NCBI GenBank assembly: GCA_001769125.1 | Contig: MEOG01000099.1 | Coordinates: 11,220-72,917, forward strand | Direction of reading: 5' to 3' | DNA from: Bacteroidetes bacterium GWF2_35_48 | Lineage (GTDB): Bacteria > Bacteroidota > Bacteroidia > Bacteroidales > GWF2-35-48 | DNA: 61,698 nt | In this document: positions 44,192-53,300 of the stretch, piece by piece | Numbering within the stretch: position 1 is the stretch's first letter | Layout of the letters: each line of letters begins with the position of its first letter | Notes under the pieces: model-generated | Told to the model about the DNA's origin: nothing | The model's input: the letters and a program-made list of their open reading frames with translations, nothing else | Database searches by the model: none | Program-made: the position numbers and the translations under genes

Positions 44192-44387
44192 AATAGTGAA
44201 AATGGGTTTTTTATATAAAAATTTTTGAGTTTAATATTGGTAATTTGCCATAATTAGTGGGTACTATTTTTCAAAATTGAAATACAAAAGAGTTGCGAAT
44301 TTCATGTTTAGTAATAATTAAACGCACCCACAGTTTTTGTTGAATAAGCATAATATTAATATCAGCAGAAAAATAAATTAGCAAAAG

Positions 44388-44530
44388 CGACTACGAAGTA
44401 GTCGAATGTTAATTACCCCGAGCGGAGCTCGGGGTATAAACAACATATTAAAGTGATTTTGGCGAAAAATTTGCACAGTTTTATTCTTCTATTTTTTTAA
44501 GAGCATATCCGCAAATTTTATGACAAAATC
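44388..44530. repeat. Two-hairpin plus long-stem element, copy B
   Basis: Hairpin 1: CGACTAC-GAA-GTAGTCG (44388-44404). Hairpin 2: CCCCGAGC-GGA-GCTCGGGG (44416-44434). Long stem: GATTTTGGCGAAAAATTTGC (44455-44474) with GCAAATTTTATGACAAAATC (44511-44530). It ends 18 bases before the exporter start. The hairpin-1 change from C:G to A:T relative to copy A preserves pairing. Confidence 0.8.
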
Positions 44531-44548
44531 TTTACGAAATAATTAATA

Positions 44549-46345
44549 GTGAATATACATTATAATATATTATCAAATCTCAAGCGAAGCATAAAATTCG
44601 TTTATTCTGTTCGGAAAAAATGGCCCATACTGAATACCGGTATTTCTGTATTTAATGGCATTCTTCCTTTATGTTTTATATTATTGATTAAACAAATTAT
44701 TGATGCGATAACAAATGTATCTCAATCACAGAATAATAGTTTTCAATTTGATTATCTTATTATTCTTATAGCAATTGCCGGGCTTGTTTTTTTAATAAAT
44801 GAAATTTTATCGAATTTAGCGCAACTGACAAAAGAAAACCACATTCAGGAAGTAAACGATCTTGTTTTTGATAAGCTTCATGAAAAATCTTCACAGCTCG
44901 ATCTTGAGCATTTTGAAAATCAGAAATATCAGGATATTTTATTTCGCGCACGAACAGAGGCTGTTTTCAGACCGGCAAGAATTATTAACAGTATTCTTGC
45001 AATCTGGCAAAATTCTTTTTCTCTTATTCTTTCAATCGTAATTCTTTTTTGGGTGCATTGGAGTATCGCTTTGATTCTATTAGCCGCGATTATTCCGGGC
45101 GTTTTTATTCGCGTAAAATATGCAAGATTTTTATTTGAATGGAATAAGAAAAATACTTCAAAAGAAAGGCGATCCCGGTATTTGAATTTTCTCGCAGTAG
45201 GTGAGAAGTATATTAAAGATATTCGTTTATTCGGATTGGAAAATTATTTTAAAACTGAATTTAAAACTGTACGGAAAGAGCTTAAACAAGAGCGTTTAAA
45301 ATTAATGTCCCGTCGCGTTGGAATTGAAATATTAGGACAGGTTTTTACAGCTCTTGCAATTTTTGGTTCTTTTATTTTTATTGCCAAACAAACCATTGAT
45401 GGCGCAATGACAGCCGGTACCATGGTTTTGTTTTTTCTTGCATTTCAACGCGGGTTTACCTATTTCAGAGGGGTTGTAAACAATCTTGCGAATCTTTACG
45501 AAGACAGTCTTTTTCTCAATTATTATCATGAATTTCTTTCATTAGAACCAAAAATAAATAGGCAGCCTGATTCGATTTCTTTTGGGAAAAAGTTCTTAGT
45601 TGATGGTATGAAAATCGAAAACCTTAGTTTTACTTATCCCGGCTCTGATATAAAAATTTTACAAAATATAAATTTTGAAATTAAAGCAGGAGAAACGCTT
45701 GCAATTGTGGGAGAAAATGGCGCAGGCAAAAGTACGCTGATTAAATTGCTGTGCAGATTTTATGATCCCGACACCGGAAAAATACTGCTTGATGGAACAG
45801 ACATTAAAAATATTGAATTGGATACGTACAGAAATTCAATCAGCGCATTGTTTCAGGATTTTTCACAATTCCATTTTTCAATTAAAGATAACATTGCTTT
45901 CGGAAATGTACAAAGTGAATTTTCTTATGATGATTTTTCAAAAGCCACTAATGGAGCAGGAATTGAAAAGTTATTACGAAAATTTCCTGATAAAGAAAAT
46001 ACTTTGCTCGGAAATACTTTTGAAAAAAGCAGTGAGTTAAGTATTGGAGAATGGCAGAAAATAGCCCTTGCGCGTTTTTTTTACAGGCAATCCTTGCTTG
46101 TTTTTATGGATGAACCAACAAGTCACCTTGATTCAGAAACGGAAGCACTGTTTCATTCCTATCTTACAACGTATTTAAAAGATAAGACTGCTGTAATAAT
46201 AAGTCATAAAATACCAACACTTCAAATTGCCGACAGGATAATTGTTTTAGCGCAAAACACAATTGCAGAAACCGGAACATACGAAGAATTGATGAGCAAA
46301 AAGGGAGCGTATTATTCTATGATTGTGAAAGGAAGTAATTGTTGA
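44549..46345 (+). CDS. ABC exporter (fused permease-ATPase)
   Basis: A 598-residue half-exporter with a GTG start; no ATG lies near. Six transmembrane helices fall in about residues 20-325. The ATPase domain begins at about 350 with Walker A GENGAGKST (about 387), a Q-loop in ALFQDFSQFHF, the signature LSIGEWQKIALAR (about 496; E replaces the usual GGQ) and Walker B VFMDEPTSHLD (about 518), then ISHK. There is no N-terminal C39 peptidase, so any leader must be removed by another protein, consistent with the peptidase gene upstream. It is the last gene of the peptide cassette and probably exports the peptide as a homodimer. Confidence 0.92.
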   Translation: MNIHYNILSNLKRSIKFVYSVRKKWPILNTGISVFNGILPLCFILLIKQIIDAITNVSQSQNNSFQFDYLIILIAIAGLVFLINEILSNLAQLTKENHIQEVNDLVFDKLHEKSSQLDLEHFENQKYQDILFRARTEAVFRPARIINSILAIWQNSFSLILSIVILFWVHWSIALILLAAIIPGVFIRVKYARFLFEWNKKNTSKERRSRYLNFLAVGEKYIKDIRLFGLENYFKTEFKTVRKELKQERLKLMSRRVGIEILGQVFTALAIFGSFIFIAKQTIDGAMTAGTMVLFFLAFQRGFTYFRGVVNNLANLYEDSLFLNYYHEFLSLEPKINRQPDSISFGKKFLVDGMKIENLSFTYPGSDIKILQNINFEIKAGETLAIVGENGAGKSTLIKLLCRFYDPDTGKILLDGTDIKNIELDTYRNSISALFQDFSQFHFSIKDNIAFGNVQSEFSYDDFSKATNGAGIEKLLRKFPDKENTLLGNTFEKSSELSIGEWQKIALARFFYRQSLLVFMDEPTSHLDSETEALFHSYLTTYLKDKTAVIISHKIPTLQIADRIIVLAQNTIAETGTYEELMSKKGAYYSMIVKGSNC

Positions 46346-46541
46346 TTTCCGAAGTATTATTATACATCTTCGTCTTGGCGCCTCGAATCTGGCACACGAA
46401 AGACTTTTTCAGCAAACACTAATTAGCCCGTAAACTAAATTGTCGTAAAATTCGTAAAGTTGTCGTTAATGCAATCCTGTTATTGTTGATTATCAGATAT
46501 AAAATTTCATTATGCTGTACTCTCGACTTAATACAAAAACT

Positions 46542-46871
46542 GCGACATTCATAGGGCGCTCCTAACGGAGCTTATTATACAGGACTCTGTTATTTATTAT
46601 AAACAGTATCGTTCCTATCGGAACTTGAATCTAAAAAATCCGTTAGGATTTTACTGTTTATTGAAAAATTTATATGTTAGTTGAATATAAGCTCCATCGG
46701 AGCGACATTCACAGGGCACTCCTAACGGAGCTTATTATACAGGACTCTGTTATTTATTATAAACAGTATCCGTTCCTATCGGAACTTGAATCCAAAAAAT
46801 CCGTTAGGATTTTACTGTTTATTGAAAAATTAATATGTTAGTTGAATATAAGCTCCATCGGAGCGCCCTGT
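46542..46871. repeat. Tandem duplication of a 160-bp palindrome-rich unit
   Basis: Unit 1 (46542-46701) and unit 2 (46702-46862) differ at a few positions. Each contains GCTCCTAACGGAGC, GTTCCTATCGGAAC, ATCCGTTAGGAT and GCTCCATCGGAGC, all forms of TCC..NN..GGA. The left end (AGGGCGCTCC) and right end (GGAGCGCCCT) are inverted, so the whole 330 bp is terminally symmetrical. There is no coding frame. The flanking 46346-46541 and 46872-46969 show nothing else. Confidence 0.85.
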
Positions 46872-46969
46872 AATCTGTAAAGGAATAAACATGCGTTTAC
46901 AATGGCAACATTTTAGTCTGCTGCCAAGTCAGGAGTTCTGAAATTAAAAAAACATCTTGCGCAACCGAT

Positions 46970-47533
46970 TTATTTATTATTGTAATTATTCATTGCAAAA
47001 GCAAGCCCCGACGCTCCGAAGCATTTGATTGCATCAATAGCAATTTTTATTCTGTCCGGTAATAATTTTAATTCTTCATCAGACCATTCTCCAAGAACAT
47101 AATCAATCTGACCGCCCGTGTGAAAGTCGCTTCCGACTCCGAAACGCAGCCGCGCATAATTCTGATGTCCTAGCGTTTCACTAATATGTTTCAACCCATT
47201 ATGTCCGGCGTCTCCTCCTTTTTGGCGGATTCGGATAGTCCCGAAAGGCAGGGCTATATCATCATTTATAACAAGTAAATTTTCAACCGGAATATTTTCT
47301 TTCTGAAGCCAGTAATTTACAGCCTTTCCGCTCAGGTTCACATAAGTTGTTGGTTTTACAAGTACAAATTTTTTCCCTTTAAAGGAATAGTCTGTTTTAT
47401 GCGCGTAACGTTCACTCGTAAAAACAAGATTGGACGCCTTAGCAAGAACGTCCAAAATTGTAAAACCAATATTATGTCTGGTATTTTGATATTCGAACCC
47501 AATATTACCCAGACCGGCAATAAGAAATTTCAC
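46970..47533 (-). CDS. pth: Peptidyl-tRNA hydrolase
   Basis: A 187-residue Pth. It starts MKFLIAGLGNIGFEYQNTRHNIGF, with the conserved Asn and catalytic His of NTRHNIG; DDIALPFGTIRIRQKGGDAGHNGLKHI carries the Asp and Asn that complete the active site. It releases peptides from tRNA after abortive translation. It lies 6 bp after rplY on the same strand, a common pairing with prs-rplY-pth in bacteria. Confidence 0.97.
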   Translation of the reverse strand: MKFLIAGLGNIGFEYQNTRHNIGFTILDVLAKASNLVFTSERYAHKTDYSFKGKKFVLVKPTTYVNLSGKAVNYWLQKENIPVENLLVINDDIALPFGTIRIRQKGGDAGHNGLKHISETLGHQNYARLRFGVGSDFHTGGQIDYVLGEWSDEELKLLPDRIKIAIDAIKCFGASGLAFAMNNYNNK

Positions 47534-47539
47534 GAATAA

Positions 47540-48232
47540 TTACTTTTTAGTTTCAGATTTTTTAGCTTCAGGTTTTTTAGCATCAGGTTTTTTAGCTTCT
47601 GTTTTTTCAGCAGCAGGAGCAGCACCGGCAGCAGGAGTAGTAGCAGCAGCAGCACCTTCCTGACCAGGAGTTACTTCTTCAACAACATTTCTGGTTACTT
47701 TAACCGTTGCAATAACTGCATTTTTAAGATCTAAACAATCAATGTTATCAACTTTTACATCCTGAACTTTTATGGAATGTCCGATTTTTAAGTCATCAAT
47801 ATTAAGATTGATAACATCGGGAAGATCTTTCATGAAACCGCGAACTTTTAATTTTCTTCTGATTTGAGTTAGTTTTCCGCCTTCTTTTACTCCAATAGCA
47901 AAACCATGAAGTTTAACAGGGACTTCTATATCTACTTTTTTATCTTCGTAAATACGAATAAAATCTATATGCTGAATTTTTTCAGTTACCGGATGGTACT
48001 GAATGTCTTGCAATATTGCATCGTATTTTTCACCATCAACATCTAATTTTACAGTATATACCAATGGTGTATACACTAATTTTTTTACTTCATTTTCAAA
48101 AGTTGTAAAAAACACATTTTCGCTTCCTTTACCATACAATACGCAAGGAATGTAATTTGCTTTTCTTGATTTTTTTGATAATTTTCTGCCAACGCCTTCT
48201 CTTTTCAGAGCTTTTAATTCAAATGTTCTCAT
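47540..48232 (-). CDS. rplY: 50S ribosomal protein L25 (Ctc form)
   Basis: A 230-residue L25/Ctc protein. The N-terminal 5S rRNA-binding beta domain (about 1-95; LKALKREGVGRKLSKKSRK, IPCVLYGKG, IQHIDFIRI) is followed by the TL5/CTC C-terminal domain (about 96-185). The last 45 residues are low-complexity Ala/Pro/Lys/Glu, with AKKP repeats, an extension not found in short L25. Binds 5S rRNA in the large ribosomal subunit. Between prs and pth in a minus-strand run. Confidence 0.96.
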   Translation of the reverse strand: MRTFELKALKREGVGRKLSKKSRKANYIPCVLYGKGSENVFFTTFENEVKKLVYTPLVYTVKLDVDGEKYDAILQDIQYHPVTEKIQHIDFIRIYEDKKVDIEVPVKLHGFAIGVKEGGKLTQIRRKLKVRGFMKDLPDVINLNIDDLKIGHSIKVQDVKVDNIDCLDLKNAVIATVKVTRNVVEEVTPGQEGAAAATTPAAGAAPAAEKTEAKKPDAKKPEAKKSETKK

Positions 48233-48355
48233 TTTTTTACAAATTGTGTGCTACTAAAATTCGCTTTACGAACGAACTCCCATTACACGTGTTAATAAAT
48301 ATTTTATTTTAAAAGGCTGCAAAGATATAAAAAAAAGTATAGATTGATTTAAATC

Positions 48356-49291
48356 CTAAAAAATAAATTTCGAACTTATAGATTCAAAATTGTAAACCTT
48401 GTGTATCACATCAGCAAACAGCTCTGCGCAAGAGATTACTTTAATTTTGCTGCATTCTTTTTGTAAAGGAATTGAATCTGTAACAACAACTTCTTCAATG
48501 GCAGAATCCATAATTCGTTCATAAGCGGGACCGGATAATACAGGATGTGTTGCAACCACGCGCACACTTCTGGCTCCGTTTTGCATCATTTGATCGGCTG
48601 CCATAGTAATGGTACCGGCCGTATCTATCATATCGTCAAGAATAATTACATTTTTATCTTTAATTTCGCCAATGATGGTAATTCTTTCAACAACATTTTC
48701 TTTTTTCCGGGTTTTGTAGCAGATCGCCATTTCTGTTTTCAGAAAGCGTGAGTATGCATTTGCTCTTTTTGAGCCGCCCATATCGGGAGCAGCAACAATC
48801 ATGTTGTCAAGATGCAGGTCTGCAACATATTTTGCAAACAATGTTGAGGCATACACATGGTCAACCGGAAAATTAAAAAATCCCTGAATCTGGTCTGCAT
48901 GCAAATCCATGGTCATTATGCGGTCAAGACCAACAGAATGAAGCATGTCTGCTACAGCTTTTGCAGCAATTGAAACACGGGGCTTATCTTTACGATCCTG
49001 TCGTGCAAATCCGAAATAAGGAATAACTGCAACAACTTTGTAGGCAGAAGCTCTTTTTGCTGCATCAATCATAAATATCAGCTCCAGTAAATTTTCTGCA
49101 GGAGGGCAGGTTGACTGAATGAGAAAAACAGTTGTCCCTCTTACTGTTTCTTCAAAACAAGGTTGAAATTCCCCATCACTGAATTTTATGATGGTTGACT
49201 TACCGAGTTCAGCTCCGTAGGCTTTGACAATTTTTTCTGCTAAATACCGTGATTGGGTTCCTGCAAAGAATTTGGCGGGTGATGTTGGCAT
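48356..49291 (-). CDS. prs: Ribose-phosphate pyrophosphokinase
   Basis: A 311-residue class I PRPP synthetase, making PRPP from ribose 5-phosphate and ATP. Motifs: SDGEFQPCFEETVRGTTVFLIQS, YFGFARQDRK (ATP-binding flexible loop), MDLHADQIQGFF, and the PRPP loop VIILDDMIDTAGTI. The full length matches the family. The product feeds nucleotide, His and Trp synthesis. A TATTTTTG element lies 26 bases upstream. Confidence 0.97.
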   Translation of the reverse strand: MPTSPAKFFAGTQSRYLAEKIVKAYGAELGKSTIIKFSDGEFQPCFEETVRGTTVFLIQSTCPPAENLLELIFMIDAAKRASAYKVVAVIPYFGFARQDRKDKPRVSIAAKAVADMLHSVGLDRIMTMDLHADQIQGFFNFPVDHVYASTLFAKYVADLHLDNMIVAAPDMGGSKRANAYSRFLKTEMAICYKTRKKENVVERITIIGEIKDKNVIILDDMIDTAGTITMAADQMMQNGARSVRVVATHPVLSGPAYERIMDSAIEEVVVTDSIPLQKECSKIKVISCAELFADVIHKVYNFESISSKFIF

Positions 49292-49316
49292 ATATATATG
49301 AATTTTAATTGCTTTG

Positions 49317-49324
49317 CAAAAATA
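49317..49324 (-). promoter_or_regulatory. Putative -7 element for prs
   Basis: TATTTTTG on the minus strand, 25 bases before the prs ATG; no -33 match at the standard distance. Confidence 0.45.
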
Positions 49325-49410
49325 GAAACTTATATCAGGGAAAAAATGATTATTTATTAACCGTTATTAACAAGGAGGGAAATTTGAAATATATTTGACA
49401 AGGGGTGTAT

Positions 49411-49440
49411 TGTAACATCGCTCCATGAAGCGATGCTACA
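49411..49440. repeat. Palindrome of the CCATGA-loop family
   Basis: TGTA-A-CATCGCT-CCATGA-AGCGATG-C-TACA. It lies one base after the ABC gene stop (minus strand) but has no T-run, so it is a repeat of the 14078 family rather than a clear terminator. Confidence 0.75.
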
Positions 49441-49441
49441 T

Positions 49442-50161
49442 TTACACCCCCGAAAAAGCTGCTAATTTCATATCGGACACATTCGTTTCGTCTGATTCAA
49501 CTATACCGTCACGCAAACGCACAATTCTTCTGGAACATTTTGCAATATCTTCTTCGTGTGTTACAAGAATAATTGTATTTCCATTTCTGTGAATTTCCTC
49601 CAAAAGTTTCATTATATCATAGGATGTTTTTGTGTCGAGATTTCCTGTTGGTTCATCTGCTAGAATAATAGATGGATGATTTACTAATGCCCTCGCTATT
49701 GCTACTCGCTGTCTTTGCCCCCCGGATAGTTCATTTGGTTTATGCGTTACTCTGTCGCCGAGTCCTACTTGTTCTAATACTTCCATTGCCCTGTCATGAC
49801 GTTCTTTCTTGTTTTTTCCTGCATAAATAAGAGGCAATTCAACATTCTCAAGCGCAGTGTAGCGGGGGAGCAAATTAAATGTCTGAAAAATGAACCCGAT
49901 TTCTTTGTTGCGAATCTCTGCAAGATCATTGTCGTGAAGCTTACTTACATCTGTTCCATTCAGTATGTATTGACCTTTGGTTATTGTATCTAAACAACCA
50001 ATAATATTCATTAAGGTAGACTTTCCCGAACCCGATGGTCCCATAATGGCCACATACTCATTTTTTGAAATGCTTAATGATACAGACCGTAAAGCCCTGA
50101 TAACCTCAGTTCCTACAAAATAATTTTTAATTATATTATCTAATGTGATTATGTTTTCCAT
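49442..50161 (-). CDS. LolD/MacB-type ABC transporter ATPase
   Basis: About 239 residues from the ATG at 50161 (MENIITLDN). An upstream in-frame TTG lies in the promoter region and is rejected. Walker [11 protein letters not shown]-loop [23 protein letters not shown], signature [15 protein letters not shown], Walker [13 protein letters not shown], and H-loop VTHEEDIA are all present. The [15 protein letters not shown] segment is characteristic of the LolD/MacB/FtsE group. No permease gene is beside it, so the partner (lipoprotein release, or antibiotic or peptide export) cannot be determined. Confidence 0.9.
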   Translation of the reverse strand: MENIITLDNIIKNYFVGTEVIRALRSVSLSISKNEYVAIMGPSGSGKSTLMNIIGCLDTITKGQYILNGTDVSKLHDNDLAEIRNKEIGFIFQTFNLLPRYTALENVELPLIYAGKNKKERHDRAMEVLEQVGLGDRVTHKPNELSGGQRQRVAIARALVNHPSIILADEPTGNLDTKTSYDIMKLLEEIHRNGNTIILVTHEEDIAKCSRRIVRLRDGIVESDETNVSDMKLAAFSGV

Positions 50162-50179
50162 GTTGATAAGTATTTGCAA

Positions 50180-50187
50180 CAAAAGTA
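50180..50187 (-). promoter_or_regulatory. Putative -7 element for the LolD-like gene
   Basis: TACTTTTG on the minus strand, 18 bases before the chosen ATG; supports this start over the upstream one. Confidence 0.45.
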
Positions 50188-50304
50188 TAATTATTTCGTA
50201 AAAAAATTTGTTATACCATTTTTTATTAACAAAATGAGTATAAATACTTGTGAAATTTGATAAAAGTCAATGTTTTTATACATTATAAATTGAGACTTTT
50301 GATT

Positions 50305-50312
50305 TATATTTG
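50305..50312 (+). promoter_or_regulatory. Putative -7 element of the 1863-residue T9SS gene
   Basis: TATATTTG, 23 bases before the ATG. The -33 TTTG is absent at 19 nt. Confidence 0.5.
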
Positions 50313-50335
50313 CTGAATAAATATTTGAAACCCCA

Positions 50336-53300
50336 ATGAGGTTATTTTTTAAATTAGTATTTTTATTTTTTATTTCTATAAGTATTTTTAATTCTTATGG
50401 AGCAACGTTCTATTCAAGGGTTTCAGGAGGAGAATGGGGGAGTGCAGATTCCTGGTCTCAGGTTGGCTGCGGAGGAGAAGTTTCGCCAACAGTTCCGGGA
50501 GAATTTGATGATGTTATTATTTGTGCAGGCTATAATGTTTTGGTAAAAGCCAATGAATCCTGTCGTTCTATAACCATTTATGGTTCTTTGCTTTGGAGCT
50601 CCAAGAAAATTTTAACAATAGGAGCGGAAGGTCTTACTATTAATGGCGGAACAATTACATCTAGCAGCCAGATAGGAACATTGAATGTTGGGGGAAATTT
50701 TGTTGCTACAGGTGGTACCAACAATATCGGAAGTGTTGATTTAACCATTTCTGGTATAACAACTGTAAATTCAGGAGCTACATTAAATATCAGCGAAACC
50801 GGAGGGGTAAAGGTATTTTCAACTTTAATAATTTATGGCACTTTTAATAATGCCGTAAATCAGGATATAACAATAAACGGAAGTTTACGAAATGATGGTA
50901 CATATTCTGTGGGAACAGGAAGAGTTACTTTTGGCGGCGCATCTAATAATACTGTTACCGGTACTTCTGCAATCGCTTTTAATACAATAACAATTAATAA
51001 AGGTGTAAGCAAAGACAATGTACTTGATGCGCAGTCTTTAATTACATTAACTGATGGTGGTTTAACACTTACTAACGGAACATTGAAATTAAGCAATACC
51101 TCTATTTCTCTTACACCTTTTCTTTCGGATGTTATAGCGGCTCCTTTCAGAATACCCGAAACAGCAGGTTTGTGGTGTAATGGAGCAACAATAAATTCGG
51201 GGAATTTTAACTGGACTGTCGCTGGATTATTGCGAATTTCTGCCGGAACAGTAAATCTTGGAACAAGTTCTGATAATTCATTCAGGGCAGTTAATGGTAC
51301 AACACAGCTTATTGTTGAAGGCGGAACATTTAATGTTGCCGGAGCAATTACCCGTGTTGCAATTACAGATAATATAGTTTTTTCTATGTCTGGTGGTACT
51401 GTTTTAGTTTCCGCTTTCGGTGTAACAACAGTAGGCGTGTCTCCTTTGCAAATAGATCAGGCGGGTTCAAATTTTTCTATGACATCCGGTACTATTGTTA
51501 TAAGAGGTGCTGGTGCTGCGAATTTAGGGGTTACACTAACTGCCGGTACTATCTCTTTGTCTGCCGGTACAATTCAGATTGGAGATGCTTCTTCCCCGGC
51601 AGCACAAATAATAAATATTAATACTGCTTCTACTGTTCCCAATTTAACAATTAATAGTTCGACTGTAACTGCTCGTTTAGTTTCAAATCTTACAGTTTTA
51701 CAGAATTTAACAATAAGTACTGGTACTTTAGATGCGAATAATTTTAATCTTTTTGTTGGCAATTCATGGACCAATAATGGAAGTTTTTTATCCGGTTCCG
51801 GAACATTGACTTTCAATGGTACAGGAATACAGTCTGTTTCGAATCCGAGTGGTGAAGTTTTTAGTAATTTTACTATAAATAAAACAAGCGGATATATTGC
51901 ATTATCAGGTAATTTGAATGTTACCTCTGTATTTACAATGACTCAGGGAAATATTGATTGTGGATCTTCTGCATTAACATTAGGAACAGATGTTGTATCA
52001 ACCGGGTCTTTGGTTTATTCTTCCGGTAATATTATTGGGACTTTCACACGATGGATAAATTCAACCGGCTCTGAAATCTTGTTCCCTATTGGTACTTCAA
52101 CGTCTTCGCGATCTGTTTCTGTAAATTTTTCAAACCTTACGAATGGAAGTCTTACAATTAAGTTTTTTGATACAGACCCGGGTTCTTTAGGATTGCCTTT
52201 GATAGATGCCGGAATAAATATTGCAAATCAATTTACGGATGGGTATTGGGAGTTTTCACCTACAGGGTTATCAAGTACAAATTATAATCTTAGTTTAACA
52301 GGCAATGGGTTCTCAAGTTATACTATCAGTGATGCCACACGAATTTTATACCGGACAGGTTCTTCTGGTTCTTGGGCTTTAAACGGAACACATGCTATTG
52401 CCGTGGGTTCTATTGCTAATAGGACTTCTTTAAGTGGAATTTCTGGTCAGTTTGCTTTCGGAAATCCTACTTGTTCATCATATTCAGCAGATGCAATATC
52501 AGGGAATTCTTCGGTTTGTATTAGTACTACTGAAAATTATTATGTAACTAACACTTTGGGGAACATATACACATGGGTTGTTTCGGGTGGTGTAATTGCT
52601 TCAGGTCAGGGAACTTCATCTATAACTGTTAATTGGGGAGCAATTGGCATGATTGGCAGCGTACAGGTTACTGAAAAAAATTCATGTGGGACAGACAACA
52701 CTCCTGTTGTTTTATCTGTTAATCTAAACCCAATTGCTACTTCTTCAATTTCCGGAGATGCGCTGGTTGTTGTTAATCAGGTTGGTGTTGTATATTCTGT
52801 AACTAATACTACGGGTTATTCTTATACCTGGTCATTTCCCTCCGGAGGTGGATCTGTTACTACAGGTCAGGGCACCAACACTGTTACTGTAACCTGGGGC
52901 GCTACATCGGGTACTTATCCTATCAGAGTTGATGCAACAAGGCTTTGTGGTTCGTCAGATTTTCAAACTTTATCTGTTTCTGTAAGTCCAATAATTATTA
53001 GTTTAGCATCGGGAAATTGGAATAATGCAGCTATCTGGCTTGGTGGAGTTGTTCCTTCTGCTGGTTCTTTTGTTGAAATTTCAGCAGGGCATACTGTAAC
53101 AATAAATCTGACAGCCAGTTGTTACCAGTTTGCTATCAAAGGAAATGCAGAATGGTCTACAAATCCGTCAAAAACTCTAAACGTTGGAAATGGTGGGATA
53201 ATTATTTATTCGACGGGCAATGTAACAGGAGCCAATGCAGGTGTTTTAACTACTACAGGGGGAATAACAGGAAGTAGTAATCCGAACATCTCCAGTACTC

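Noticed and set aside
41878-46345. A classical lasso peptide cluster
   Set aside because: No asparagine synthetase-like cyclase and no transglutaminase-like B2 protease are encoded, and the peptide tail has no lasso-like Gly1 plus ring Asp/Glu spacing that can be defended.
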